Part shown: positions 57,108-64,000 of the stretch, piece by piece
Layout of the letters: each line of letters starts with the position of its first letter
Numbering within the stretch: the stretch's first letter is position 1
Source of the DNA: Acidiphilium sp.
GTDB taxonomy: Bacteria > Pseudomonadota > Alphaproteobacteria > Acetobacterales > Acetobacteraceae
NCBI GenBank assembly: GCA_028688905.1
Contig: JAQTXH010000004.1
Span: 197,636 to 261,635 of the forward strand
DNA: 64,000 nucleotides
Reading direction: 5' to 3'
Position numbers and translations under genes: made by a program
The notes under the pieces: generated by a model
Database searches by the model: none
Seen by the model: the letters and a program-made list of their open reading frames with translations, nothing else
Told to the model about the DNA's origin: nothing

Positions 57108-57893
57108 TCAAGGTGTGAAGAAGGCCTGGGTCAGCACGTAATCGAACGCCAGAATCATGATCGAGGCCGAGACCACCGCCGCCGTGGTGGCACTGCCGAC
57201 GCCCTGGGCACCGCCGCGCGAGCGATAACCGTGAAAGCAGCCCATCAGCGCGATGATGAAGCCGAACACCGCGGATTTGATCAGGCCGGACATCACGTCG
57301 GTGGTTTTCAGGTAGCTCAAGGTATCCTGCAAATAGGCAGTGGGGTCGAAGCCAAGCCGCACGGTCGAGACCAGGAAACCACCGGCGACGCCCAGAATAT
57401 CGGCGACCACCACCAAAAGCGGCAGCGCGATCACGCCGGCGAGCAGGCGCGGCGTGACCAGATAGCGCATCGGGTCGGTTGCGAGGGTCGAGAGCGCGTC
57501 GATCTGGTCGGTGACCCGCATGGTGCCGAGTTCGGCGGCCATCGCGGAGCCGGCGCGACCGGCAACCATCAATCCCGCGAGCACCGGGCCGAGTTCACGG
57601 GTGAGCGAGAGCACCACAACGCTCGCGATCACGCTGGAACTGTCGAACCGCGAGAACCCGACATAGCTTTGCAGCGCCAGCACCATGCCGGTGAACACGG
57701 CGGTCAGCGCCACGACTGGGAGGCTGAAAAACCCGATTTCCATCAGCGCGCGGCCAAAATTGCGCAGATAATAGGGTGGGCGGAACAGGCCGGACAGGGC
57801 GGCGATGGTAAAGATCGCCAGTTCGCCGAGTAGGCCGAGAATGTTGATCACGAGACGGCCGAGGGCGGCCACCGGGTCGAGCACAAGGTTCAT
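57108..57893 (-). CDS. mlaE: MlaE-type lipid ABC transporter permease
   Basis: Membrane subunit of 261 residues with five to six helices. Family blocks are FFSLPVVALTAVFTGMVLALQSY, RELGPVLAGLMVAGRAGSAMAAELGTMRVTDQIDAL and GCFHGYRSRGGAQGVGSATTAAVV. It moves phospholipids together with the ATPase encoded next to it. It sits seven bases after the alr stop on the same strand, so alr, mlaE and mlaF may be co-transcribed. Confidence 0.94.
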   Translation of the reverse strand: MNLVLDPVAALGRLVINILGLLGELAIFTIAALSGLFRPPYYLRNFGRALMEIGFFSLPVVALTAVFTGMVLALQSYVGFSRFDSSSVIASVVVLSLTRELGPVLAGLMVAGRAGSAMAAELGTMRVTDQIDALSTLATDPMRYLVTPRLLAGVIALPLLVVVADILGVAGGFLVSTVRLGFDPTAYLQDTLSYLKTTDVMSGLIKSAVFGFIIALMGCFHGYRSRGGAQGVGSATTAAVVSASIMILAFDYVLTQAFFTP

Positions 57894-57900
57894 GGCCGCT

Positions 57901-58971
57901 TTATACCGATTTTACGACGCGCCGATAGCGCCGCCCAAGGCTGGTCAGAATTTCGTAGGCGATCGTGCCGGCCTCGGCGGCGATGGCGTCGATTCCGTGA
58001 CCGGGACCGATCAGGTCGAGCATGGTGCCGGGCGTGAGATCGGGGTGATCGGTAACGTCGAACGTCATCAGATCCATCGAAATCCGGCCGATCAGCGCGA
58101 TTTCATCATCCTGAAAACGGGCGGTGAGATGGCCGGCCAAGCGGCGCGGCAGGCCATCGGCATAGCCGACGCCGATGGTCGCGATCAGCGAGGCACGCTC
58201 GGCACGCCAGGTGGCGTTGTAGCCCACAGTGTCGCCTTCGTTGATCGCGCGGATTTGCAGGATCGGGGCCGACAGCGTGATCACCGGGCGCATCGGGTTT
58301 GCCCGGCCCGGCGTCGGGTTGCCACCATAGAGCGCGATGCCCGGTCGCGCGAGGTCCGAGGCGAAATCCGCGCCGAGAAAGAGTCCCGATGAATTGGCGA
58401 GGCTGGTTTTGACCCCAGGGAACGCGGCGGCGATGGTCGCAAAGCGGGTTGCTTGGGCTGCGTTTTCCGGTGCATCGGGCCGTTCGGCCGAAATCAGGTG
58501 ACTCATGATATACTGAAGCGCGATACCCTCCAGCCGCTCGGGTTCAGCGCGAATCATCGCCAATTCTGGGGCATCGAGGCCGAGTCGGCGCATCCCGGTA
58601 TCGATGTGCAGCAGCGCGGGCAACTCCCGCTCGGCAGTGCGCGCAGCCCGTTGCCAGCGGGCGCAATCGGGCAGGGAATTGAGTACCGGGATGAGATTCT
58701 GGTCAACGAAACCAGCTTCCGCGCCGGGCGGGCAGCCATTCAGCACCGCAATCCACGATTCGGGAATGATCGGACGCAACGCGAAGGCCTCATCAGCGGT
58801 GGCGACGAAAAAATGACGGCAACCCGCCGCCGCCAAAGCGGGGGCGATCCGTGCCGCCCCCAGTCCGTAAGCATCCGCCTTGACCACGGCGGCCGTATCA
58901 CCGGCATTATGGGCCGCGAGGAAGCGCCAGTTGGCGACGACCGCCCCGATATCGATGGTCAGAACCGGCAC
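57901..58971 (-). CDS. alr: Alanine racemase
   Basis: PLP enzyme that makes D-alanine for peptidoglycan, 356 residues. The start is placed at a GTG (58971) because the protein then begins MPVLTIDIGAVVANWR, as other Alr do; the open frame upstream overlaps the EcsC-family gene and has no family match. The PLP lysine is K31 in AVVKADAYGLG. The catalytic Tyr is near residue 249 in GDTVGYNATWRAER, and the C-terminal ISMDLMTFDVTD block is normal. It begins 10 bases after the stop of the EcsC-family gene and is followed by mlaE. Confidence 0.94.
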   Translation of the reverse strand: MPVLTIDIGAVVANWRFLAAHNAGDTAAVVKADAYGLGAARIAPALAAAGCRHFFVATADEAFALRPIIPESWIAVLNGCPPGAEAGFVDQNLIPVLNSLPDCARWQRAARTAERELPALLHIDTGMRRLGLDAPELAMIRAEPERLEGIALQYIMSHLISAERPDAPENAAQATRFATIAAAFPGVKTSLANSSGLFLGADFASDLARPGIALYGGNPTPGRANPMRPVITLSAPILQIRAINEGDTVGYNATWRAERASLIATIGVGYADGLPRRLAGHLTARFQDDEIALIGRISMDLMTFDVTDHPDLTPGTMLDLIGPGHGIDAIAAEAGTIAYEILTSLGRRYRRVVKSV

Positions 58972-58981
58972 CGTCCCGTGG

Positions 58982-59794
58982 TCAGGCCGCGTTGCGGAAC
59001 AGGTGCTTGCGCTGGCGATAGTCTTCGACATAGCGGTCGAAACAGGCACGGACGGCATCGGCATCGCCATATTTTCGCTCCAGCGCGCGCAGGGTGAAAT
59101 GCACCTGCGCCATGGTCTGAAAATAGCCCATGAACAGGTAATTGACACCCGCCCCCGCAACCGCGCCCACAAACGGCACCATCGAGGCCAGCACCTGATC
59201 GGACATCACCACCGAAAATCGCGCCGCCACGGTGCGCATGAAAATCGACAGCGGCGCATGGGTCATCGCGCCGCGCACCGCCCAATAGCTCGCCTCGATG
59301 TCTTCGGCTTCATCGCGGATGGTGCCGAACCCGAACACTTCCAGGCAGGCGCGTTTGGTTTCGAAATCATCGAGGTCTTCGCCGTGGCTGCGGGCAATCT
59401 CCGCGATCGAACGGAACATCATGGCCATGGTGAATGGAATGTCGGCCAACCCGAGCACCCCACCTGCAAGGCCCGAAAGCGCGCCGCTGGCCGCGACCGC
59501 GTTGCGATACATCTGTTCAGGGGCTGGTCCCGCATGCTTGCCGGCGAGGCCGAAGCGCGAGGCGCTCAGCAATGACCACATCGCCTCCGAGGCGTATTCC
59601 TCGACCGCACGGCGACCGTTCGGCGCGATCCAGGTGATCGCGCGCTCGATCGCATTGCCGGCGGTGCGCCCGATGCGGTTGAGGGCGCGGGTGAACAAGC
59701 CGCGCGAGGCGACAAAGCGCGATGCCGCCTGGTCGATCAGGTGCCGGTCAGCCTCGGAAAAGCCCGCGCAGGCATTGTTGCCGATCATCGCCAT
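58982..59794 (-). CDS. EcsC-family protein
   Basis: A 270-residue protein matching the EcsC family (named after a B. subtilis protein of unknown mechanism that is linked to ABC transport and secretion). Features are ISWI-like AITWIAPNGRRAVEEYASEA, a glycine-rich hydrophobic region LSGLAGGVLGLADIPFTMAMMFRSIAEIA and a second one, MVPFVGAVAGAGVNYLFMGYF, consistent with membrane association. The ending RALERKYGDADAVRACFDRYV is typical. An AGGAGGA ribosome binding site precedes the start. It lies between dnaB and alr on the same strand. Confidence 0.85.
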   Translation of the reverse strand: MAMIGNNACAGFSEADRHLIDQAASRFVASRGLFTRALNRIGRTAGNAIERAITWIAPNGRRAVEEYASEAMWSLLSASRFGLAGKHAGPAPEQMYRNAVAASGALSGLAGGVLGLADIPFTMAMMFRSIAEIARSHGEDLDDFETKRACLEVFGFGTIRDEAEDIEASYWAVRGAMTHAPLSIFMRTVAARFSVVMSDQVLASMVPFVGAVAGAGVNYLFMGYFQTMAQVHFTLRALERKYGDADAVRACFDRYVEDYRQRKHLFRNAA

Positions 59795-59823
59795 GGGTAA
59801 AAATCCTCCTGCCCGACCCGAAA

Positions 59824-61305
59824 TTACTCATGTTGGGTGTCGAGATCGGCAAATCGAGTGAATTCCGCTTCAAAAAACAGGTCGATCTTGCCGGTCGGCC
59901 CGTGGCGCTGCTTGGCGAGCAGCAGCTCGGCCTTGTTATGAACCATTTCCATCTTGCGCTGCCAGTCATCCAGCGCGGATTGGAAGTCGGAATCCTTCAT
60001 GTCGGTGGGCTTCGGCATCCGCATTTGCAGGTAGTATTCATCGCGATAAACGAACATTACCGCATCGGCGTCCTGCTCGATCGTGCCGGATTCGCGCAAA
60101 TCGGACAGTTGCGGCCGCTTGTCCTCGCGCGATTCGACGGCGCGGGACAACTGCGACAAGGCCAGAACCGGCACCGCGAGTTCCTTGGCGATGGCTTTGA
60201 GGCCCTGGGTGATCTGGCTGATTTCCAGCACCCGGTTGTCGGGCTTGGTGCCGGCGGCGGGGCGCATCAGTTGCAGGTAATCGACCACGATCAGCGCAAG
60301 GCCGCGGGTGCGTTTGAGGCGGCGGCAGCGGGTGCGCAGCGCCGACAGGGTAATCGCCGGGGTGTCGTCGATCACCAGCGGGAGGCGGGCGATCCGGCGG
60401 GACACGGTGACGAAATTGTCGAAATCCTTCTGGCCGATCTCGCCGCGACGAATACGGTCCGACGAGACGCGCGCCTCCTCGGCCAAAAGCCGGGTGGCAA
60501 GCTGCTCGGCGCTCATTTCCAGTGAAAATATGGCAACCGCCTGCTTGGCCTCGGCGTTGGGATTATCGGCACGGGCTTCGGCGAGCAGGGCCTGCGCGGC
60601 ACCGAAGGCGATTTTGGTGGCCAATGCGGTCTTGCCCATGCCGGGGCGGCCGGCCAGAATCAGCAGATCGGAGGGGTGCAACCCGCCGGTTTTGCCGTCG
60701 AGATCGGTCAAGCCGGTGGTCAGGCCCGATACCTTGCCATCGCGCTCGAAGGCGCGGGCAGCGGTGTTGATCGCCATGGCCAGTGCCGCCTCGAAGCTCA
60801 TGGCGGTGCCTTCGCCGCCGCCACGGGTCGCGAGGTCGAACAGCGCCTGTTCGGCCGCTTCGATCTGCGATGTGCCGTCGAGTTCGGGTTCGGCACCGAA
60901 GGCGCGGTTGACCGTGACTTCGCCGAGGTCGATCAGTTGGCGCCTGATCCAGGCATCGTAAATGGTCCTTCCGTAATCGCCGGCGTTGATGATGCCGACC
61001 ATGGCCGCAAGGAGTTGGGCGAGATACGCCGTACCACCCACTTCGTCGAGCAGGCCGGAATGCTCGAAGGTCGAGCGCAGCGTGACTGGATCGGCCAGTT
61101 GCCCGGCCTCGATCCGCCGGGCAATGGCCTCGAAAATCCGGCCATGCACCGCATCGGCAAAATGCTCGGGGGCGAGAAATTCCGAGACCCGCTCATAGGC
61201 CTTGTTGTTGGCGAGCAGCGCGCCGAGCAGCGCCTGTTCGGCTTCGAGATTGGCGGGGGGTAGGCGTTGGGAAAGTCCGAGCAGCGGGGAGTGGGTGACA
61301 TTCAT
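59824..61305 (-). CDS. dnaB: Replicative DNA helicase DnaB
   Basis: Hexameric fork helicase, 493 residues. The N-terminal collar domain starts RLPPANLEAEQALLGALLANNKAY. The RecA-like motor has Walker A GRPGMGKTALATKIAF, the Walker B Asp in LALIVVDYLQLM, and FSLEMSAEQLATRLLAEEA and LSQLSRAVESREDKRPQLSDLRESG. The ATG at 61305 fits the family; a GTG eight codons earlier is possible. The usual C-terminal tail RHGPTGKIDLFFEAEFTRFADL is complete. No intein is present at the Walker A or later insertion sites. Confidence 0.96.
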   Translation of the reverse strand: MNVTHSPLLGLSQRLPPANLEAEQALLGALLANNKAYERVSEFLAPEHFADAVHGRIFEAIARRIEAGQLADPVTLRSTFEHSGLLDEVGGTAYLAQLLAAMVGIINAGDYGRTIYDAWIRRQLIDLGEVTVNRAFGAEPELDGTSQIEAAEQALFDLATRGGGEGTAMSFEAALAMAINTAARAFERDGKVSGLTTGLTDLDGKTGGLHPSDLLILAGRPGMGKTALATKIAFGAAQALLAEARADNPNAEAKQAVAIFSLEMSAEQLATRLLAEEARVSSDRIRRGEIGQKDFDNFVTVSRRIARLPLVIDDTPAITLSALRTRCRRLKRTRGLALIVVDYLQLMRPAAGTKPDNRVLEISQITQGLKAIAKELAVPVLALSQLSRAVESREDKRPQLSDLRESGTIEQDADAVMFVYRDEYYLQMRMPKPTDMKDSDFQSALDDWQRKMEMVHNKAELLLAKQRHGPTGKIDLFFEAEFTRFADLDTQHE

Positions 61306-61525
61306 ACGGCAAGTGTAGTCCCGCGACACGCGGCACGACAGGTGCCCCGCCCTGTGGATTGGGTGGATAGGGGGGATAATCCCAGGATGTTTGGTGCTAA
61401 ATTCTGGGCGAAGCAGGGTTGTATTAACCAGATTTTAATATTTTTGCGTTATGCAAAGCCCCAGGCGGTTTGCCGCACCTTACGGGCGACACGACCTCTG
61501 TTGACGATGAGGATGGGGCTTTGAA

Positions 61526-62788
61526 ATGCCTTTGCGGAATAAATTGCTTCCCGACGCCGCTCCGAACATCACCTTGCCCGTGAAGAGGCAGCGTGGCCGG
61601 CGATGGCAGGCGGTGTATTCCCGGATTGCGCGGGCGCTGCAGAGCGATAGTGAACGCCGTCAGCCCTTGGAAGTGCGCGAAGAACTGATGCATGTGTTGT
61701 TTGGCCGGCCCGCCAATGTGTTGCTGGTGGGCACGGCCGGAATATCCTGTGGCCTGTTCGCCTATGCCCGCCAGGGCGAGATGACGGCTCTCGGCCTCGG
61801 CGTGGTCGGGTTCGCGCTGGTGGCGATCCGCTACCAGATCATTCTGATGTTCAGGCGACGATTTCTCAAGGCACGATGCCTTGATCTCGATCGTTGGTTC
61901 GCGTTGTTCGGCATTACCGCAATCGCGTCGTCGCTGGCGTGGGGGGTGTTGACGTTTTATTGCCTCGCAATGTCGAGCGACCCGGTGCTGTATACGGCGG
62001 TTCTGGTGTCGAACGTGGCCACCGCCGGTGGAATCGCGGCACGGAACGCGGCAGCGCCAGGGATCGCGAAGCTGCAACTCCTGGCGGGTTTGGTGCCGAT
62101 CATGGCGGGAGCCCCATTGACCGATAACGCGGCCTATAGTTTCCTGATTCTGCTGGTGCCGGCGCTGATCTACGGATTGTTTGTACTGATTGCGGAAATA
62201 AATCAGCAGCTTGTGCAGTCGTATCGGTCCCAGCTCAAACTATCGGCATTGTCGAACATCGATTATCTGACCCAGATCGCCAATCGACGCTATTTTGGCG
62301 AGTGGTCGTCCGACGCACTGGAGCGATGCAAAGCTTTGCGTCAGCCGTTAGCGATTTTGATGATTGATGTCGATTATTTTAAAATGTTCAACGATCACTA
62401 TGGACACCAAGCCGGAGATGCATGTTTGCAGCAGGTCGCCGCGATATTGCAGGAAAACCTGCGACATGGCGGGGATGTCGTCTCGCGCTACGGCGGCGAG
62501 GAATTCGCGGTATCGTTACAAAACGCCAGCGCGGGCGAGGCCAGACTGGTCGCGCAACGACTGTGCGATGCGGTGGCGAGTGCGGCGTTGCCCCATGGGT
62601 ATCGCGAGGACGGCGGTGCGGTGGTGACGGTCAGTGTGGGGGCGGTGGCGACCGATCAGCTTTATGTCGGGTTGGAAGCACTGGTGCGATCAGCTGACAA
62701 AGCCCTGTACGAAGCCAAACGCGACGGCCGTAACCGGGTAGCCGTCGCCCGCGCGTTCGAGAGTCTGGCACCTATGGCAGTGGCGTGA
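61526..62788 (+). CDS. Membrane-bound diguanylate cyclase (GGDEF)
   Basis: A 420-residue protein that would make cyclic di-GMP. The first half holds about six hydrophobic helices (about 60-225), forming an integral-membrane sensor region of no named family that I recognise. The second half is a complete GGDEF domain: IDYLTQIANRRYF, LAILMIDVDYFKMFNDHYGHQAGDACLQQVA and the active-site loop SRYGGEEFAVSL (GGEEF near 323-327). The inhibitory I-site RxxD is not intact: the preceding residues are RHGGD, with the Arg one position off. The enzyme may therefore escape product inhibition. Monocistronic and divergent from dnaB. Confidence 0.9.
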   Translation: MPLRNKLLPDAAPNITLPVKRQRGRRWQAVYSRIARALQSDSERRQPLEVREELMHVLFGRPANVLLVGTAGISCGLFAYARQGEMTALGLGVVGFALVAIRYQIILMFRRRFLKARCLDLDRWFALFGITAIASSLAWGVLTFYCLAMSSDPVLYTAVLVSNVATAGGIAARNAAAPGIAKLQLLAGLVPIMAGAPLTDNAAYSFLILLVPALIYGLFVLIAEINQQLVQSYRSQLKLSALSNIDYLTQIANRRYFGEWSSDALERCKALRQPLAILMIDVDYFKMFNDHYGHQAGDACLQQVAAILQENLRHGGDVVSRYGGEEFAVSLQNASAGEARLVAQRLCDAVASAALPHGYREDGGAVVTVSVGAVATDQLYVGLEALVRSADKALYEAKRDGRNRVAVARAFESLAPMAVA

Positions 62789-62881
62789 TCAGCCGGGACG
62801 CAGGGATAGGGTCAATTCTTGTCATTCGGCTTAGCTGTCATCGCATCGAGGTGCATGTCGCCGGCGACGGGATCGACATCG

Positions 62882-64000
62882 TCAGGGCGCTTCCGGCGTG
62901 ATGGCGGCGACGCGCCGGTAGAGCGTATTCCGGCTGATACCAAGGGTTCGAGCCGCTTTACTCATGTTTCCGGCGGCGGATTCGATGGTTCGCAGGATGA
63001 TTTGATCGGAATGGGTTCGCAGTGAGCCTTCGTCTTCCTTCGCTCGCGCGGGTGAGGGGGGAGTACGGAGTTCGTTGACTTCGTCGTCGGGCAGATGGTG
63101 CCAGTCAAGTTCGATTTCGTCGGGGTCGCAAAGGGAGGACGCGATTCGCAACAGGCTGGCGAGTTGGCGGATGTTTCCTGGCCACCGGTAGGCGGCGAGA
63201 GCCTTGAACAAGTCGGGAGCCACTTTGCGCAAGGGGGTTCCGCTGTTGTCCTGTTCCAGTATCCGGGCAATGAGTGCCGCGAGATCGGTGCGTTCACGCA
63301 AAGGGGGGATCATAACGCTGAGGCCGTTGAGCCGGTAGAACAGGTCCGAGCGGAAGCTGCCGCGGGCGATTTCGGTCTTGAGGTTGCGGTTGGTGGCGCT
63401 GATCAGGGCAAAATCGACCGCGACGGGGCGGCCACCGAGCGGGGCGACGAGGCGATCTTCGAGCACGCGGAGCAAGCGGGTTTGCAGGGTGGGCGGCATG
63501 TCGCCGATTTCGTCGAGGAACAAAGTACCACCGTGGGCTTCGCGAATGCGCCCGACCGAGCCTTCGCGTTTGGCTCCGGTAAAGGCACCGGGGGCATAGC
63601 CGAATAGTTCGGCCTCGATCAGATTTTCCGGCAGGGCTGCGCAATTTACCGCGACAAAGGCCCCGCCGTGCCGCGGGCCGGCGCTGTGGATCGCCTTGGC
63701 GAGGAGGTCTTTACCAACGCCGGTTTCGCCGCGCAGCAAAACGGGGATCGGTTTACCAAGGATGCGCCTGATCTGGCCGATCGCGCGGGTTATTTGCGGA
63801 TCGCCGGTGTCGAGTGCGGCCAGAGCGTCATTAGACCAGATCGGGCAGGTAGGCGCGGTGGGCCAAGTTTGGCGGGCAGGGCGTGCGACCACGCGCGGCA
63901 CCTCGAGGCGCAGATGGAGCCGACCACCGTCGCGGCGGCACACTTCCATCAGCTTTCCGGTTTGGTCACGCGCCACTAGGTCTTCGAGGCGGCAATCGAG
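62882..64000 (-). CDS. Sigma-54-dependent regulator, AcoR-like (5' end outside the window)
   Basis: The right window edge cuts the gene; reading continues in frame to base 64000, so the N-terminal part is missing. The visible part is the AAA+ domain: Walker A GETGVGKDLL, the sigma-54 contact loop GAFTGAKREG, Walker B GTLFLDEIGDM, sensor and arginine-finger regions (SATNRNL, FRSDLFYRLN), and a C-terminal Fis-type HTH (AAGNMSKAARTLGISRNTLYRR). The linker before the AAA+ domain (LMEVCRRDGGRLHLRLEV) is short, as in AcoR-type activators with an N-terminal GAF sensor. The target genes are not in the window. It will need RpoN. Confidence 0.88.
   Translation of the reverse strand, partial: LDCRLEDLVARDQTGKLMEVCRRDGGRLHLRLEVPRVVARPARQTWPTAPTCPIWSNDALAALDTGDPQITRAIGQIRRILGKPIPVLLRGETGVGKDLLAKAIHSAGPRHGGAFVAVNCAALPENLIEAELFGYAPGAFTGAKREGSVGRIREAHGGTLFLDEIGDMPPTLQTRLLRVLEDRLVAPLGGRPVAVDFALISATNRNLKTEIARGSFRSDLFYRLNGLSVMIPPLRERTDLAALIARILEQDNSGTPLRKVAPDLFKALAAYRWPGNIRQLASLLRIASSLCDPDEIELDWHHLPDDEVNELRTPPSPARAKEDEGSLRTHSDQIILRTIESAAGNMSKAARTLGISRNTLYRRVAAITPEAP

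Overview
The window looks like the chromosome of a high-GC alphaproteobacterium. I favour Acetobacteraceae, in the style of acidophilic heterotrophs such as Acidocella or Acidiphilium. This rests on the overall gene content (MlaE/MlaF-alr-EcsC-dnaB block, IalB-like protein, GlgE of about 1,050 residues, IS1595-type remnant, mer-like module) and on no marker gene, so genus is only a guess. There is no rRNA, CRISPR array, intact prophage or intact insertion sequence. One tRNA (Gly-GCC) is present.

Layout. (1) 1-6.1 kb: a lower-GC accessory block lying downstream of the 3' end of tRNA-Gly. It holds a GT8 glycosyltransferase, a three-gene operon (APC amino-acid permease, 2Fe-2S ferredoxin, short M24 peptidase-fold hydrolase) and a divergent MocR-type regulator. 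(2) 6.1-8.5 kb: tRNA-Gly, a decayed IS1595-family transposase abutting proC, a YbjN protein and rpmB. (3) 8.7-18.7 kb: housekeeping and envelope genes, namely an amylo-1,6-glucosidase-type debranching enzyme, MFS transporter, PRC-barrel protein, FkbM methyltransferase, rlmN, IalB-like protein, small exported proteins, a beta-hydroxyacid dehydrogenase, a GT4 glycosyltransferase and an LpxH-like phosphoesterase.

(4) 18.8-36.6 kb: the centrepiece. A recognisable sigma-70-type promoter and clustered repeats precede a seven-gene operon: glgE, treS-maltokinase fusion, glgB, glgX, treZ, malQ, treY. Every junction overlaps, so translation is probably coupled throughout. TreS converts trehalose to maltose, the fused kinase makes maltose-1-phosphate, GlgE polymerises it and GlgB branches it. 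GlgX and MalQ trim and rearrange the glucan, and TreY/TreZ cut it back to trehalose. The operon therefore encodes a closed trehalose-glucan cycle without GlgA or GlgC. The GlgE protein also carries an N-terminal degenerate copy of its own catalytic fold.

(5) 36.7-49 kb: dnaE, a small mer-like module (MerR, MerT, GDCCVxC protein) with a clear operator, a CBS-domain ClC channel, a TPP enzyme, a membrane-anchored HELSH protein, an OmpA-family protein and hrpB. (6) 49-64 kb: a DsbD/ScsB-type reductase, a small exported protein, a diheme cytochrome c, a type-1 periplasmic binding protein, a quinone oxidoreductase, a beta-roll-like repeat protein, mlaF/mlaE, alr, an EcsC-family protein, dnaB, a GGDEF protein and a sigma-54-dependent regulator cut by the right edge.

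Starts were moved inward from the longest open frame wherever a ribosome binding site, a stop/start overlap or the family N-terminus supported it. Residue positions are counts from these chosen starts and are approximate for the long proteins.
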